Positions 15,939 to 23,618 of a DNA stretch of 41,955 bases are shown here, piece by piece; position 1 is the stretch's first letter, and the number at the start of each line of letters is the position of its first letter. The position numbers and the translations under genes were made by a program. The DNA is taken from contig NZ_PQIG01000110.1 in the NCBI RefSeq assembly GCF_012349115.1, forward strand, positions 1-41,955, in the 5' to 3' direction. Origin of the DNA: Rhizobium ruizarguesonis. Lineage in GTDB: Bacteria > Pseudomonadota > Alphaproteobacteria > Rhizobiales > Rhizobiaceae. Below the pieces are notes generated by a model that saw nothing but the letters and a program-made list of their open reading frames with translations, searched no databases and was not told the origin of the DNA.

Positions 15939-18281
15939 CTAGTGTTGGTTCAGTTCTGAAAAGACTTCGGCAATATCCGCCTCTTTGACGCTGTCTCCGA
16001 CATACCAGCTCAAAGTGTCGTAGAAGCCGAGAAAGGAGCCCTTTGTCTTGGCAAGAAGGACCATGGCTTCGGCAGCGGAGATCGAAAGCCTGCTGACGAA
16101 GAAACGAACGAGAGCGGGCTCGGTGTTCGGGTGGGCAAATACAAGCGCTGTCGGAGAGTTGGCCGAAATCGTCGGCAGGGCCGGAGCCTCCGACCTGCAT
16201 GGCAAGGTGATCGACAAGCGGATGTCTCTGGAGGATGCAGCCGCTTCGATGACAAAAGCCTCGGCATCGAGAACCCAAGCCGAACGCGACGTGTCGAAAT
16301 ACTGGAAATCGCGCTGCGCCAGCCCAAGCGTTACCGTCTTCGCTTCTCCTGGCGCCAGATGAAGCTTGGTGAAGGACTTAAGCTCACGGAGGGGTCGTTT
16401 GAGACCCGGCTTAATCGGCCGGACATAGAGTTGCACGATTTCCTTGCCGGCAACCGTACCTGTGTTGCGGATGGTAAGGGCGGCGGTGCAGCCGGCGCCG
16501 GGCGTGATCTCCTGCGTATCGAGCCTGAGATCCTCATAGGCGAACGTGGTGTAGCTGAGCCCATGTCCGAACGGAAAGGCTGGCGTCATCGCCTTCAGAT
16601 CGTAGAACCGGTAACCGACGAAAATGCCCTCGCTGTAGACATGCCGGCCATGCTCGCCCGGATAGGTGTGCCAGCCCGGAATATCCTGCATGCGAACCGG
16701 CATGCTGGCGGAGAGCTTGCCGCACGGGTTCTGCTCGCCAAACAGGATGCGGGCCAGTGCTTCGCCACCGCCCTGCCCGGCATAGAAACTGGCCAGGACG
16801 GCGTCGACATCCCCGATCCATGGCATCTCGACCGTGTCTGGCATCGAGAGCACGACGACGAGCTTGCGACCTGTCGCCGCCAACGCCGTGATGAGCGCAT
16901 CGTGGCTGGCAGCGAGTTTCAGGGTGTCGCGGTCGTTGCCCTCGCCGTGCCGGCTCTTCTCGTTTTCCGCAAATACGACAACGACATCGGCACGCTCCGC
17001 GGCTTCGACGATCACCTCGATCGACGCCGTCACGTCGGGCTGCGCGACCGGCGAGAAGGGCAGATGCCGGACTTTCAGGCTGTCTCCTGCCCGCGCAGCG
17101 ATCCGAACGAACGGACTGTCGACGCGATAGGGATTGGTAGTCGCCGAACCGGAGCCCTGGATTACAGGGGTGACGGCGCCGTCGCCGACAATGAGAAGCT
17201 CACCCGCCCGGTCGGGATCGAGCGGCAGCGCCTGGTCTTGGTTGCGCAGCAGCACGATCGATTCCGCCGCGATGTCGCGCGCCAGCGCATGATGCGCCTC
17301 GAGACCCGCCGGCGTGCCGCGCCGCTCGCCCAACTTGCACTTGCGCACCAACGCCAGAACTCTCGCGCAGGCGGCATCGACCACCTCGGGCGCCACGTCG
17401 CCGGCGTTGATCGATGCATGGAGACGCGCCTTGCGGGGCTTGCTTTCCGGCATGTCGAGTTCGGTGCCGGCATCGAGTGCTGCGCCACGATCCTTGATCG
17501 CATGCCAATCGGACACGACAAGCCCGTCAAAGCCCCATTCCTCGCGCAGCACCGTGCGCAGCAGCCAATGATGTTCGGCGGCCTGGATGCCATTCAGCGG
17601 ATTATAAGCGCTCATCACGGTCCACGGCGCGCTCTTTTCGATGGCCCGCTCGAAGCCTGCCAAGTATATTTCGCGCAGGGCGCGCTCATCGACATCGGAA
17701 CTGGTCGTGGTTCGCTCGATTTCGGAATTATTGCAGGCGAAATGCTTGAGCGACGCCCCGACGCCGTTATCCTGCAATCCGCAGATGACGGCTGATGCCA
17801 TGTCGCCGCTAATGACAGGATCCTCGGAATAATACTCGTAGGCCCGACCGGCCAGCGGCGTGCGCCTTATGTTGATGCCGGGGCCCAAAAGCAGATGAAC
17901 CCCGAAATCCTGGCACTCCGCCGCCAGCGCAGCGCCCATGCGATAGGCAAGATCAATATCCCAGGAACAGCCCAGCAGATTGCCGTTGGGAAAGCACGTG
18001 GCTGGACGGGTGGCACCGAACATGCCGCCCGATCCGTCGCCCTGTTGCCCGACGAGATCGAGGAACGCCTGCAGACTGTCTTCGTCGTTGTCGCCGGCGT
18101 CGATCTGGGTGGTCGAATAGCGCACCCCATAGGCCCCATCGGTCATGACGATGGAAGGAACACCGAGCCTTTTGATCGATGCCGTCTTCCACAGGCCACG
18201 CCCGCTCAGGAGTTCGATCTTTTCGGTCACCGTCATCTGATCGACAAGCGTTCGAATGTCGGCGTCGCTCGGCTGGAACAT
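15939..18281 (-). CDS. GH3-family beta-glycosidase (beta-glucosidase type)
   Basis: This is a 780-aa cytoplasmic protein without a signal peptide. The N-terminal TIM barrel carries VTEKIELLSGRGLWKT, GPGINIRRTPLAGRAYEYYS, GASLKHFACNNSE and the nucleophile Asp at about residue 258 in FDGLVVSDWHAIKD. A second alpha/beta domain follows (ESIVLLRNQDQALPLD, VVVFAENEKSRHGEGNDRDT), then a fibronectin-III-like C-terminal domain (RPLRELKSFTKLHLAPGEAK). About 75 extra C-terminal residues (from LVFAHPNTEPALVRFFVSRL) look helical and are not part of the usual GH3 core. It removes terminal beta-linked glucose, xylose or a related sugar. It lies between a MarR gene (33 bp upstream) and the XdhC pair (16 bp downstream), an unexpected place for a glycosidase. 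Confidence 0.93.
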   Translation of the reverse strand: MFQPSDADIRTLVDQMTVTEKIELLSGRGLWKTASIKRLGVPSIVMTDGAYGVRYSTTQIDAGDNDEDSLQAFLDLVGQQGDGSGGMFGATRPATCFPNGNLLGCSWDIDLAYRMGAALAAECQDFGVHLLLGPGINIRRTPLAGRAYEYYSEDPVISGDMASAVICGLQDNGVGASLKHFACNNSEIERTTTSSDVDERALREIYLAGFERAIEKSAPWTVMSAYNPLNGIQAAEHHWLLRTVLREEWGFDGLVVSDWHAIKDRGAALDAGTELDMPESKPRKARLHASINAGDVAPEVVDAACARVLALVRKCKLGERRGTPAGLEAHHALARDIAAESIVLLRNQDQALPLDPDRAGELLIVGDGAVTPVIQGSGSATTNPYRVDSPFVRIAARAGDSLKVRHLPFSPVAQPDVTASIEVIVEAAERADVVVVFAENEKSRHGEGNDRDTLKLAASHDALITALAATGRKLVVVLSMPDTVEMPWIGDVDAVLASFYAGQGGGEALARILFGEQNPCGKLSASMPVRMQDIPGWHTYPGEHGRHVYSEGIFVGYRFYDLKAMTPAFPFGHGLSYTTFAYEDLRLDTQEITPGAGCTAALTIRNTGTVAGKEIVQLYVRPIKPGLKRPLRELKSFTKLHLAPGEAKTVTLGLAQRDFQYFDTSRSAWVLDAEAFVIEAAASSRDIRLSITLPCRSEAPALPTISANSPTALVFAHPNTEPALVRFFVSRLSISAAEAMVLLAKTKGSFLGFYDTLSWYVGDSVKEADIAEVFSELNQH

Positions 18282-18314
18282 GATTGGTCTCCGGTACTGC
18301 GGATCAGGCGTGTG

Positions 18315-18794
18315 TCAACAGATCTTCTGAAGGAGTTCCATCAGCATCATCCGCTCGGCAAGCGTCAGCGTGCTCAGCGTTTCCTGCGAGATCTGCAGCG
18401 CGACCGACAGGTTGCGGGCGACTGTCACCTCGCCTTCCGGCGTCAGCGTCAGCACCAGCCGGCGCGCGTCGGTCGCGTCGGGGGCGGTGTGAACGAGGCC
18501 ACGCTTCACCAGTCGATCGACGACGCCCTTGATCGTCGCCATATCCATGGCGGTCTCGCGGCCGAGATTGCCCTGCGAACAGGGCTGCAGGTCCTTCAGC
18601 CTGACCAGCGCCGCCCACTGGGTGGTGGTCAGCTTTTCCGCCATCAGGCTCGCAAAGATCGCCACGTGCCGCTGGTTGGCCTGGCGCAGGTAGAAGCCGA
18701 TCTGCTCGCCAAGTGTATACTGGGCCTGCTGGCCCTGCGCCTCGGTCGCTGCGGTCTTTTGTCGGCCGTCTTTTTCTTTGAACGGAACGTCCAT
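18315..18794 (-). CDS. MarR-family regulator, NicR-like paralogue
   Basis: This 159-aa winged-helix protein has LTTTQWAALVRLKDLQPCSQ (recognition-domain start), DMATIKGVVDRLVKRGLVHT and the wing DATDARRLVLTLTPEGE. It aligns along its length with the NicR-like MarR at 37.6-38.2 kb (shared YxxxEQxGxxLRxAxQRH, QATI/MATIxGxVxRLxxRGL, DARxxxxxLxPxGE), so the two are paralogues. ATG 18794 is chosen over TTG 18806. It follows the hydrolase gene by 55 bp and precedes the GH3 gene. By position it probably controls the Pot-type importer operon, perhaps through the TTTGTRTACATA sites at 23.4 and 23.6 kb. Ligand unknown. Confidence 0.9.
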   Translation of the reverse strand: MDVPFKEKDGRQKTAATEAQGQQAQYTLGEQIGFYLRQANQRHVAIFASLMAEKLTTTQWAALVRLKDLQPCSQGNLGRETAMDMATIKGVVDRLVKRGLVHTAPDATDARRLVLTLTPEGEVTVARNLSVALQISQETLSTLTLAERMMLMELLQKIC

Positions 18795-18849
18795 CGGATC
18801 TCTCAAATCTGCCTGTTCCTCGTGATGACCGGCAATGGCGCTGCCGAAT

Positions 18850-19449
18850 TCACTCTCGCCATAAATTCAGAATGGCTTCTGTCGTCAGGATTTCAATCTG
18901 CTCCGAAAGCCTTGGCGCCAGGATCTCGATGACCATGGCATGTGCCTTCATGTCGCCGCTTGCCACCGCATCCTTGGCCAGAATGACCCGGTAGCCGGCG
19001 TCGACCGCATCAAGAACGCTGGCGTAGACGCAGACGTCGGTCTCGACGCCAGAGAAAATCAGCGTGTCGGTTGCCGATCCTTGCAAACGCGCAGTAAACC
19101 CGAGCGAGCCAAAGACCGAGTAGGTCTCCTTGTCGACGATGGAGCCTGGAGCGGCGATCGCTGTAAGCGGCGCCACCAGATCCAGCATGGCGACATCGAG
19201 CTCATCCAGCGTCACCGATGGCCAGCGACGATAGTAGGTCTTCCAGCGACCGGTAGCATCTTCGGCACTTTGGGGCACCATGAAGCGAGCAAAGACAGTC
19301 TCAGCGGGCCGCGCTTTGCTGAGCGCCACCACATTGGGAAGGATGCCTTCGATCGCTGGCGTATACCACGCCGTTTGCTCAGCGAAGAGGCGTTGCATGT
19401 CGATGACGACATGCAACGCATTCCTGGAGAGTGGCGCGGGTGCCATCAT
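18850..19449 (-). CDS. Isochorismatase-family cysteine hydrolase
   Basis: The product is a 199-aa hydrolase with the family triad visible: Asp at 17 (LHVVIDMQRLF), Lys near 107 (SIVDKETYSVFGS) and Cys at 140 (IFSGVETDVCVYASVLDA). Members hydrolyse amides (nicotinamide, maleamate, N-carbamoyl compounds) or isochorismate. It is distinct from the NicF maleamate amidohydrolase in the same window. Its ATG shares one base with the stop of the importer ATPase, so it probably acts on the compound that importer brings in. A nicotinamidase-like or other amide-cleaving step feeding the pyridine pathway is possible, but I do not see the metal-binding pattern clearly enough to call PncA. Confidence 0.88.
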   Translation of the reverse strand: MMAPAPLSRNALHVVIDMQRLFAEQTAWYTPAIEGILPNVVALSKARPAETVFARFMVPQSAEDATGRWKTYYRRWPSVTLDELDVAMLDLVAPLTAIAAPGSIVDKETYSVFGSLGFTARLQGSATDTLIFSGVETDVCVYASVLDAVDAGYRVILAKDAVASGDMKAHAMVIEILAPRLSEQIEILTTEAILNLWRE

Positions 19450-20498
19450 CAGTCGGCCACCGGGACGGTGTGTTCCGCGGCCCAGGTCAGGGTGATGGTG
19501 TCGCCATCACTCAGGACCTTGCCATCACGGTTCTGTGCAAACAGCTTCAGCGGCAGACCGTCTGCGGTTTCCAGCAGATAGGACAGCACGGGACCTGCAT
19601 AGATGACGGTGGTAATGCGTGCGGTCAGGCCGTTGCCATCCGTCGGACCCGATGCGATCGACATCTTCTCCGGTCGCACGGCGAGCGTGACATTCGAACC
19701 GCTCGCGGGCAACGTGCCGGTGGTCTGAACTACCGTCCCATCGGCGAGACGCACAGCGCCGTTCTCCACGGTGCCTGTGAGGAAGTTGGAGTCGCCGAGG
19801 AATTCGGCGGCAAAGCGCGTCAGCGGTCGCTCATAGACGGTTTCCGGCTCGCCGATCTGGACGATGCGGCCCTTGTCGAGGATCGCTACCTTATCGGACA
19901 GCGTCAGCGCCTCTTCCTGGTCGTGGGTGACGAAGATCGTCGTCAGGCCGCTTTCGCGCTGGATGCGCAACAGTTCGACCTGCATTTCCTGGCGCAGGCG
20001 CCGATCGAGCGCCGACAGCGGCTCGTCGAGGAGCAGCACGCTCGGCTTGATGACCATGGCGCGGGCAAGCGCAACGCGCTGCTGCTGGCCCCCGGACAAC
20101 TGCTTGGGCATGCGATCGGCAAAGCCAGGCAGATGCACCATTTCCAGCGCACGGTCGACTTCCTTGCGAGCGGCGGCGCCCTTGATGCCCCGGCGTTCGA
20201 GACCGAAGGCGACGTTCTGGGCAATCGTCATATGCGGAAACAGCGCGTAAGACTGGAACATCATGCCGATGTTACGGCCCCAGACCGGAATGTCGGTGAC
20301 ATCATTGTTGCCGATTGTGACGACGCCCTGGTCGGGCTTGATAAAGCCCGCGATGATGCGAAGCAGTGTGGTCTTGCCGGAGCCGGATGGGCCGAGAAGG
20401 CTGGTGAAAGAGCCTTCAGGGAACTCGGTGGTGATATCGGACAGGACCGGTGTGGTGCCGTAGGTCTTGGCAACGGAATTGACTTTAACGTTTGTCAC
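19449..20498 (-). CDS. Pot-type ABC transporter ATP-binding protein
   Basis: This 349-aa ATPase of the polyamine/opine/iron (PotA-like) group has Walker A LLGPSGSGKTTLLR, Q-loop GMMFQSYALFPHMTIA, signature LSGGQQQRVALARAM, Walker B VLLLDEPLSALDR and H-loop FVTHDQEEALTLS. A C-terminal TOBE-2 domain follows (LAVRPEKMSIA). The start is GTG 20498 with GGAG seven bases upstream. A TTG at 20528 would lengthen it by ten residues. It overlaps the end of the permease gene by 14 bp and is coupled to the hydrolase gene. Confidence 0.93.
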   Translation of the reverse strand: MTNVKVNSVAKTYGTTPVLSDITTEFPEGSFTSLLGPSGSGKTTLLRIIAGFIKPDQGVVTIGNNDVTDIPVWGRNIGMMFQSYALFPHMTIAQNVAFGLERRGIKGAAARKEVDRALEMVHLPGFADRMPKQLSGGQQQRVALARAMVIKPSVLLLDEPLSALDRRLRQEMQVELLRIQRESGLTTIFVTHDQEEALTLSDKVAILDKGRIVQIGEPETVYERPLTRFAAEFLGDSNFLTGTVENGAVRLADGTVVQTTGTLPASGSNVTLAVRPEKMSIASGPTDGNGLTARITTVIYAGPVLSYLLETADGLPLKLFAQNRDGKVLSDGDTITLTWAAEHTVPVAD

Positions 20499-21264
20499 TT
20501 GTGTCTCCGGGCTTGGCGAAGCGCGCAAAAATCAGGATGATCGTCATCGAGCCGAGCAGAAGCACGGTGGAGATCGCGTTGATTTCAGGGGTGAAGCCCT
20601 TGCGGATCGAGGAGTAGATCTGCACCGGCAGGGTGGTGTATCCGGGCGTTGCGAGGAAGTAGGAAATCACGAACTGGTCGAGCGACACGGCGAAGGCGAA
20701 GAGCGCGGCGCCAAGGATGCTCGGATAAAGCAGCGGTAGCGTCACCGAGAAGAAGGCGTGAACCGGTGTCGAACCAAGGCTCATCGCGGCTTCTTCAAGG
20801 TCGGCGCGGATTGTCTTGAAGCCCGTGCCGACGACCAGAACAACGTAGGGGATGGCGAGCGCCACGTGGCCGATCAACAGGGCGTGCATGCCGCGCCCGA
20901 TACCGGTCCAGTAAAAGAAGATCAGCATGGCCGTGCCGGTGATCAGCCAGGGAATGGCAATCGGCGGCAGCAGCATCAGTTGCAGGAGACTTCTGCCGCG
21001 AAAGGTCCGGCGCGACAGCGCAACGGAAGCCATGGTACCCAAAGCCGTCGCCAGAACCGCGGTGATACTCGCGATCACCAGGCTGTTCAGGCCCGCCGTC
21101 AGAAGGATGCTGTTGTCCCAGAGCGCGTCGTACCATTGCAGCGAGAAATGGAACGGCAGTTCGTAAAGTGGCGAAGCGTTGAACCCCATCGCCATCATCA
21201 CGAGAATGGGCGTGTAGAGGAAGATGAGGATGGCGATGAGATAGATTGGACCGAGCGTTTTCAT
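20485..21264 (-). CDS. Pot-type ABC transporter permease (PotC-like)
   Basis: This 259-aa membrane protein has a first helix at LIAILIFLYTPILVMMAMGF and about six helices in all. Its EAA loop is DLEEAAMSLGSTPVHAFFSV. The order binding protein, PotB, PotC, PotA matches the family. ATG 21264 has GGAAGGG upstream. It begins 10 bp after the preceding permease gene. The substrates of this family include polyamines, opines, amino-acid-like cations and ferric ions, so the family alone does not identify the cargo. Confidence 0.93.
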   Translation of the reverse strand: MKTLGPIYLIAILIFLYTPILVMMAMGFNASPLYELPFHFSLQWYDALWDNSILLTAGLNSLVIASITAVLATALGTMASVALSRRTFRGRSLLQLMLLPPIAIPWLITGTAMLIFFYWTGIGRGMHALLIGHVALAIPYVVLVVGTGFKTIRADLEEAAMSLGSTPVHAFFSVTLPLLYPSILGAALFAFAVSLDQFVISYFLATPGYTTLPVQIYSSIRKGFTPEINAISTVLLLGSMTIILIFARFAKPGDTSDKR

Positions 21265-21274
21265 GATCCCTTCC

Positions 21275-22189
21275 TCAAGCGACCGTTCCGCGGCGCAGGA
21301 CACCGGAGAAGGTTGCGAAAATTGCGAGCACGACAGCCAGCAGCGTAAAGGACAAGGATGCGCCCAAGGGCCAGTTGAAGGCCTGGGTGAACTGATCCTC
21401 GATCACCGTTCCCATGGTCACGCCGACACGACCGCCCAGAATGCGCGGTTCCATGAAGGAACCGATGACCGGAATGAAGATCAAAACGGCGCCGGAGATC
21501 AGCCCGGGGGCCGCAAGCGGCATCAAAATCTTGAACAGGATGGTCCACCAGCGTGCGCCGAGGCTTGAAGCGGCCTCAATGATCGCGTCGTCGATGGCCA
21601 CCAGCGCTATGTAGCAGGTCAGGATCATGTACGGCAGGTAGCCGTGAACAAGACCAACCACCACGGCATAGCGCGTGTAGAGAAAGCCGATGGAACCCGC
21701 GTCCGGAGCAATCATATGCAGCAGACTGTCGAGAAAGCCGTTTTCGCGCAGCACCATGGTCCACGAAAAGACGCGCACAAGACCGTTGGTCCAGAATGGC
21801 AGGAGAATGAGGATCAACAACATCTCTCGCGTCTTGCCGAAGGTCGAGCGGACCAGTGCCACGGCCGCCAGGAAACCAAGCACCGCGCAGAACAGCGTCG
21901 TCCAGAAGCCGATCAGCAGCGACGTGATGCCGATCCCGACCAGATAGGGTTGATCGATGAACGCGCGGTACTGCTTCAGCGTAAAGATGATCGGGGCCTT
22001 GCCCATCGGTGTCGCCGACATGAAGCTAAACACGAACATGGTCAGCAGCGGCAGAAAGACGGCAAGTGTCAGCCAACCATAGGTCGGCAGCAGCAACGCC
22101 GTCGTCGAAACCCATGGCGGGAGTGGGCGCCGGCTGCGCGGACCCGAAGGTCCGCGCTCTGACGCTGATGTCAGACGATCATTCTGCAT
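21275..22189 (-). CDS. Pot-type ABC transporter permease (PotB-like)
   Basis: This 304-aa inner-membrane permease has a basic N-terminal tail (PSGPRSRRPLPPW) before the first helix (ALLLPTYGWLTLAVFLPLLT). Its EAA loop is IIEAASSLGARWWTILFKIL. The start codon lies inside the 3' end of the binding-protein gene (11-bp overlap), indicating translational coupling. Normal length, intact. Confidence 0.93.
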   Translation of the reverse strand: MQNDRLTSASERGPSGPRSRRPLPPWVSTTALLLPTYGWLTLAVFLPLLTMFVFSFMSATPMGKAPIIFTLKQYRAFIDQPYLVGIGITSLLIGFWTTLFCAVLGFLAAVALVRSTFGKTREMLLILILLPFWTNGLVRVFSWTMVLRENGFLDSLLHMIAPDAGSIGFLYTRYAVVVGLVHGYLPYMILTCYIALVAIDDAIIEAASSLGARWWTILFKILMPLAAPGLISGAVLIFIPVIGSFMEPRILGGRVGVTMGTVIEDQFTQAFNWPLGASLSFTLLAVVLAIFATFSGVLRRGTVA

Positions 22190-23255
22190 AGAAGGCTTTC
22201 ACTTCCTGCCAGATATTGTTGAAGGCTTCGCGCCGGTCGTCGGGAATGCCCGAGACAAAGGACGTCGTCTTCAAATATTCGGTCTTGTGGACCAGGCGGG
22301 TGAGATCGTCGGCAGGAAGTGCTGAAAGGGCTGCCGAATTTGAAGAAGCAGGGGCCCCGATCTTGGTTGCCCATTCGACATAGAATGTCGGATCGATCAT
22401 CCAGTTGACGAACGCAAGAGCACCTTCTGGATTCGGAGCCGATGTCGGAACACCGAGACCATCGACCCAACCGACGCCGCCTTCCTTAGGCACTACGAAC
22501 TGAACCGGAAGTTTAGAAACGCGCTTGGATCGCACCGAGCCGCCCGACCAGAACAGCGACAGGTCGAATTCCTTGGCGGCGAACGACTTGTTCCACTGAT
22601 CTTCCGTCGACCACAGCAACTTGACGTTCGGCTTGATCGATTTCAGCGCGGCCGTAACAGCAGCCAGATCCTTGGGATCGTTGATGTCCTGCCCGCTCAT
22701 CAGCGCGCCAACGCCGACATTGATGATGGCGTCGTCGTCCATGGCAACACGGCCCTTATAGGCCGGGTCGGCGAGCACCGCGTAACTGTCGGGAACGGTC
22801 ATGCCTTCACGGATGGCAAGCGAGGTCATGCCCCAGACCCACGGAACGGCATAACCCTTGCCGTCCTTGCTGAAGTTCGGGTTGGCGCGCAGGGTCTCGT
22901 CGACTGTTGACGCGTTTGGAACCTTGCTGAAATCGATCGGCTGCAGCAGGTCTTCGGCAACCGCCTGGGCGCAACGCGCAGCGTTGAGGATAACAAGATC
23001 ATAGGCGCCCGGATTCGTGCGCATCTTGGTCAGCATTTCCGATTCCGAGCTGTAGTAGTCATGGACGACTGTGATGCCCGTCTTTTCGGTGAAAGCCTTC
23101 AGCGACCAGGCTTCGTCGGTTCCGTAGCCCTGCCAGTTGAGGACCGTGATGGATCCGGCCGAAAGGGCTTTGCGCGGCAAGGTGGAGATGCTGACGCCAG
23201 CAATCAGTGCTGCGGACATCAACTTCATTGTGTTGCGTCTGGTGAGTTCAGTCAT
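22179..23255 (-). CDS. Pot-type periplasmic substrate-binding protein (PotD/PotF-like)
   Basis: This 358-aa binding protein starts with a probable twin-arginine or Sec signal (MTELTRRNTMKLMSAALIAG). The mature part begins about residue 34 with ITVLNWQGYGTDEAW, the standard PotD/F opening. Other family segments are KAFTEKTGITVVHDYYSSES, YDLVILNAARC, GYAVPWVWGMTSLAI and EGALAFVNWMIDP. The aromatic and acidic residues that bind polyamine amines in PotD are not obviously conserved, so a different ligand is plausible. ATG 23255 has GAGGGG upstream. It is the first gene of the importer operon and has a 363-bp control region in front. Confidence 0.92.
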   Translation of the reverse strand: MTELTRRNTMKLMSAALIAGVSISTLPRKALSAGSITVLNWQGYGTDEAWSLKAFTEKTGITVVHDYYSSESEMLTKMRTNPGAYDLVILNAARCAQAVAEDLLQPIDFSKVPNASTVDETLRANPNFSKDGKGYAVPWVWGMTSLAIREGMTVPDSYAVLADPAYKGRVAMDDDAIINVGVGALMSGQDINDPKDLAAVTAALKSIKPNVKLLWSTEDQWNKSFAAKEFDLSLFWSGGSVRSKRVSKLPVQFVVPKEGGVGWVDGLGVPTSAPNPEGALAFVNWMIDPTFYVEWATKIGAPASSNSAALSALPADDLTRLVHKTEYLKTTSFVSGIPDDRREAFNNIWQEVKAFYAE

Positions 23256-23367
23256 TGTGGCACCCCTCTTGAAGATACACAGTTATGGACCATCATGACC
23301 CGCGGTCATCGACCTCAACGGATCGGCTAGCTTGAAAACAAACGACGTGCCAAAGCGCGCTTAATCG

Positions 23368-23379
23368 TTTGTATACATA
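23368..23379 (+). promoter_or_regulatory. TTTGTATACATA site upstream of the Pot-type operon
   Basis: The near-palindromic TTTGTATACATA lies 113 bp upstream of the binding-protein start within the 363-bp gene-free region 23256-23618. A sister copy in inverted orientation is at 23566-23577. A GTATAC core is also present in the operators I propose for the nic genes. Probable MarR- or GntR-type operator; the assigned regulator is inferred. Confidence 0.5.
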
Positions 23380-23565
23380 CTAAAAGCAGATGAGCGTTGT
23401 CCGTGGGCGCTGACGTCTCGGCGAAATGAAGCGCGCGCTGCGACGCAGCGGCACACCACTTTGTAAGAAAAGCACATCACTTAATTGAGCGGCCGGCATG
23501 AATCCACGGATCTCCTGCAAGCTGTTCGTTCAACCCTCTGACTTTAGCATCAGTCTTTTATTTTA

Positions 23566-23577
23566 TATGTACACAAA
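23566..23577 (-). promoter_or_regulatory. TTTGTGTACATA site, inverted sister of the 23368 site
   Basis: On the minus strand this reads TTTGTGTACATA, 11 of 12 bases identical to the site at 23368-23379, and both are followed by an A-rich stretch. It lies 42 bp after the end of the MGH1-like glycosidase gene and 311 bp before the importer operon. No other gene or RNA is evident in 23256-23618. A small hairpin (CGCTGC/GCAGCG) occurs near 23436. Confidence 0.45.
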
Positions 23578-23618
23578 CTATCGGTGAGGAATCGAGACCT
23601 GTCAAGCACTGCCTTGCT

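Noticed and set aside
16131..17795. 554-codon open frame on the plus strand opposite the GH3 gene
   Set aside because: It is antisense to a gene with clear catalytic motifs, and its translation is Arg/His/Gly-rich with no family pattern. It is a GC-rich shadow frame.
18850..19449. Calling the hydrolase nicotinamidase PncA
   Set aside because: The catalytic triad fits the broader isochorismatase family, but I could not identify the PncA metal-binding Asp/His pattern.
19449..23255. Calling the transporter a true polyamine (PotABCD) system with potA-D symbols
   Set aside because: Family membership is clear, but the ligand-binding residues do not support polyamines and the neighbourhood suggests another substrate, so symbols were withheld.
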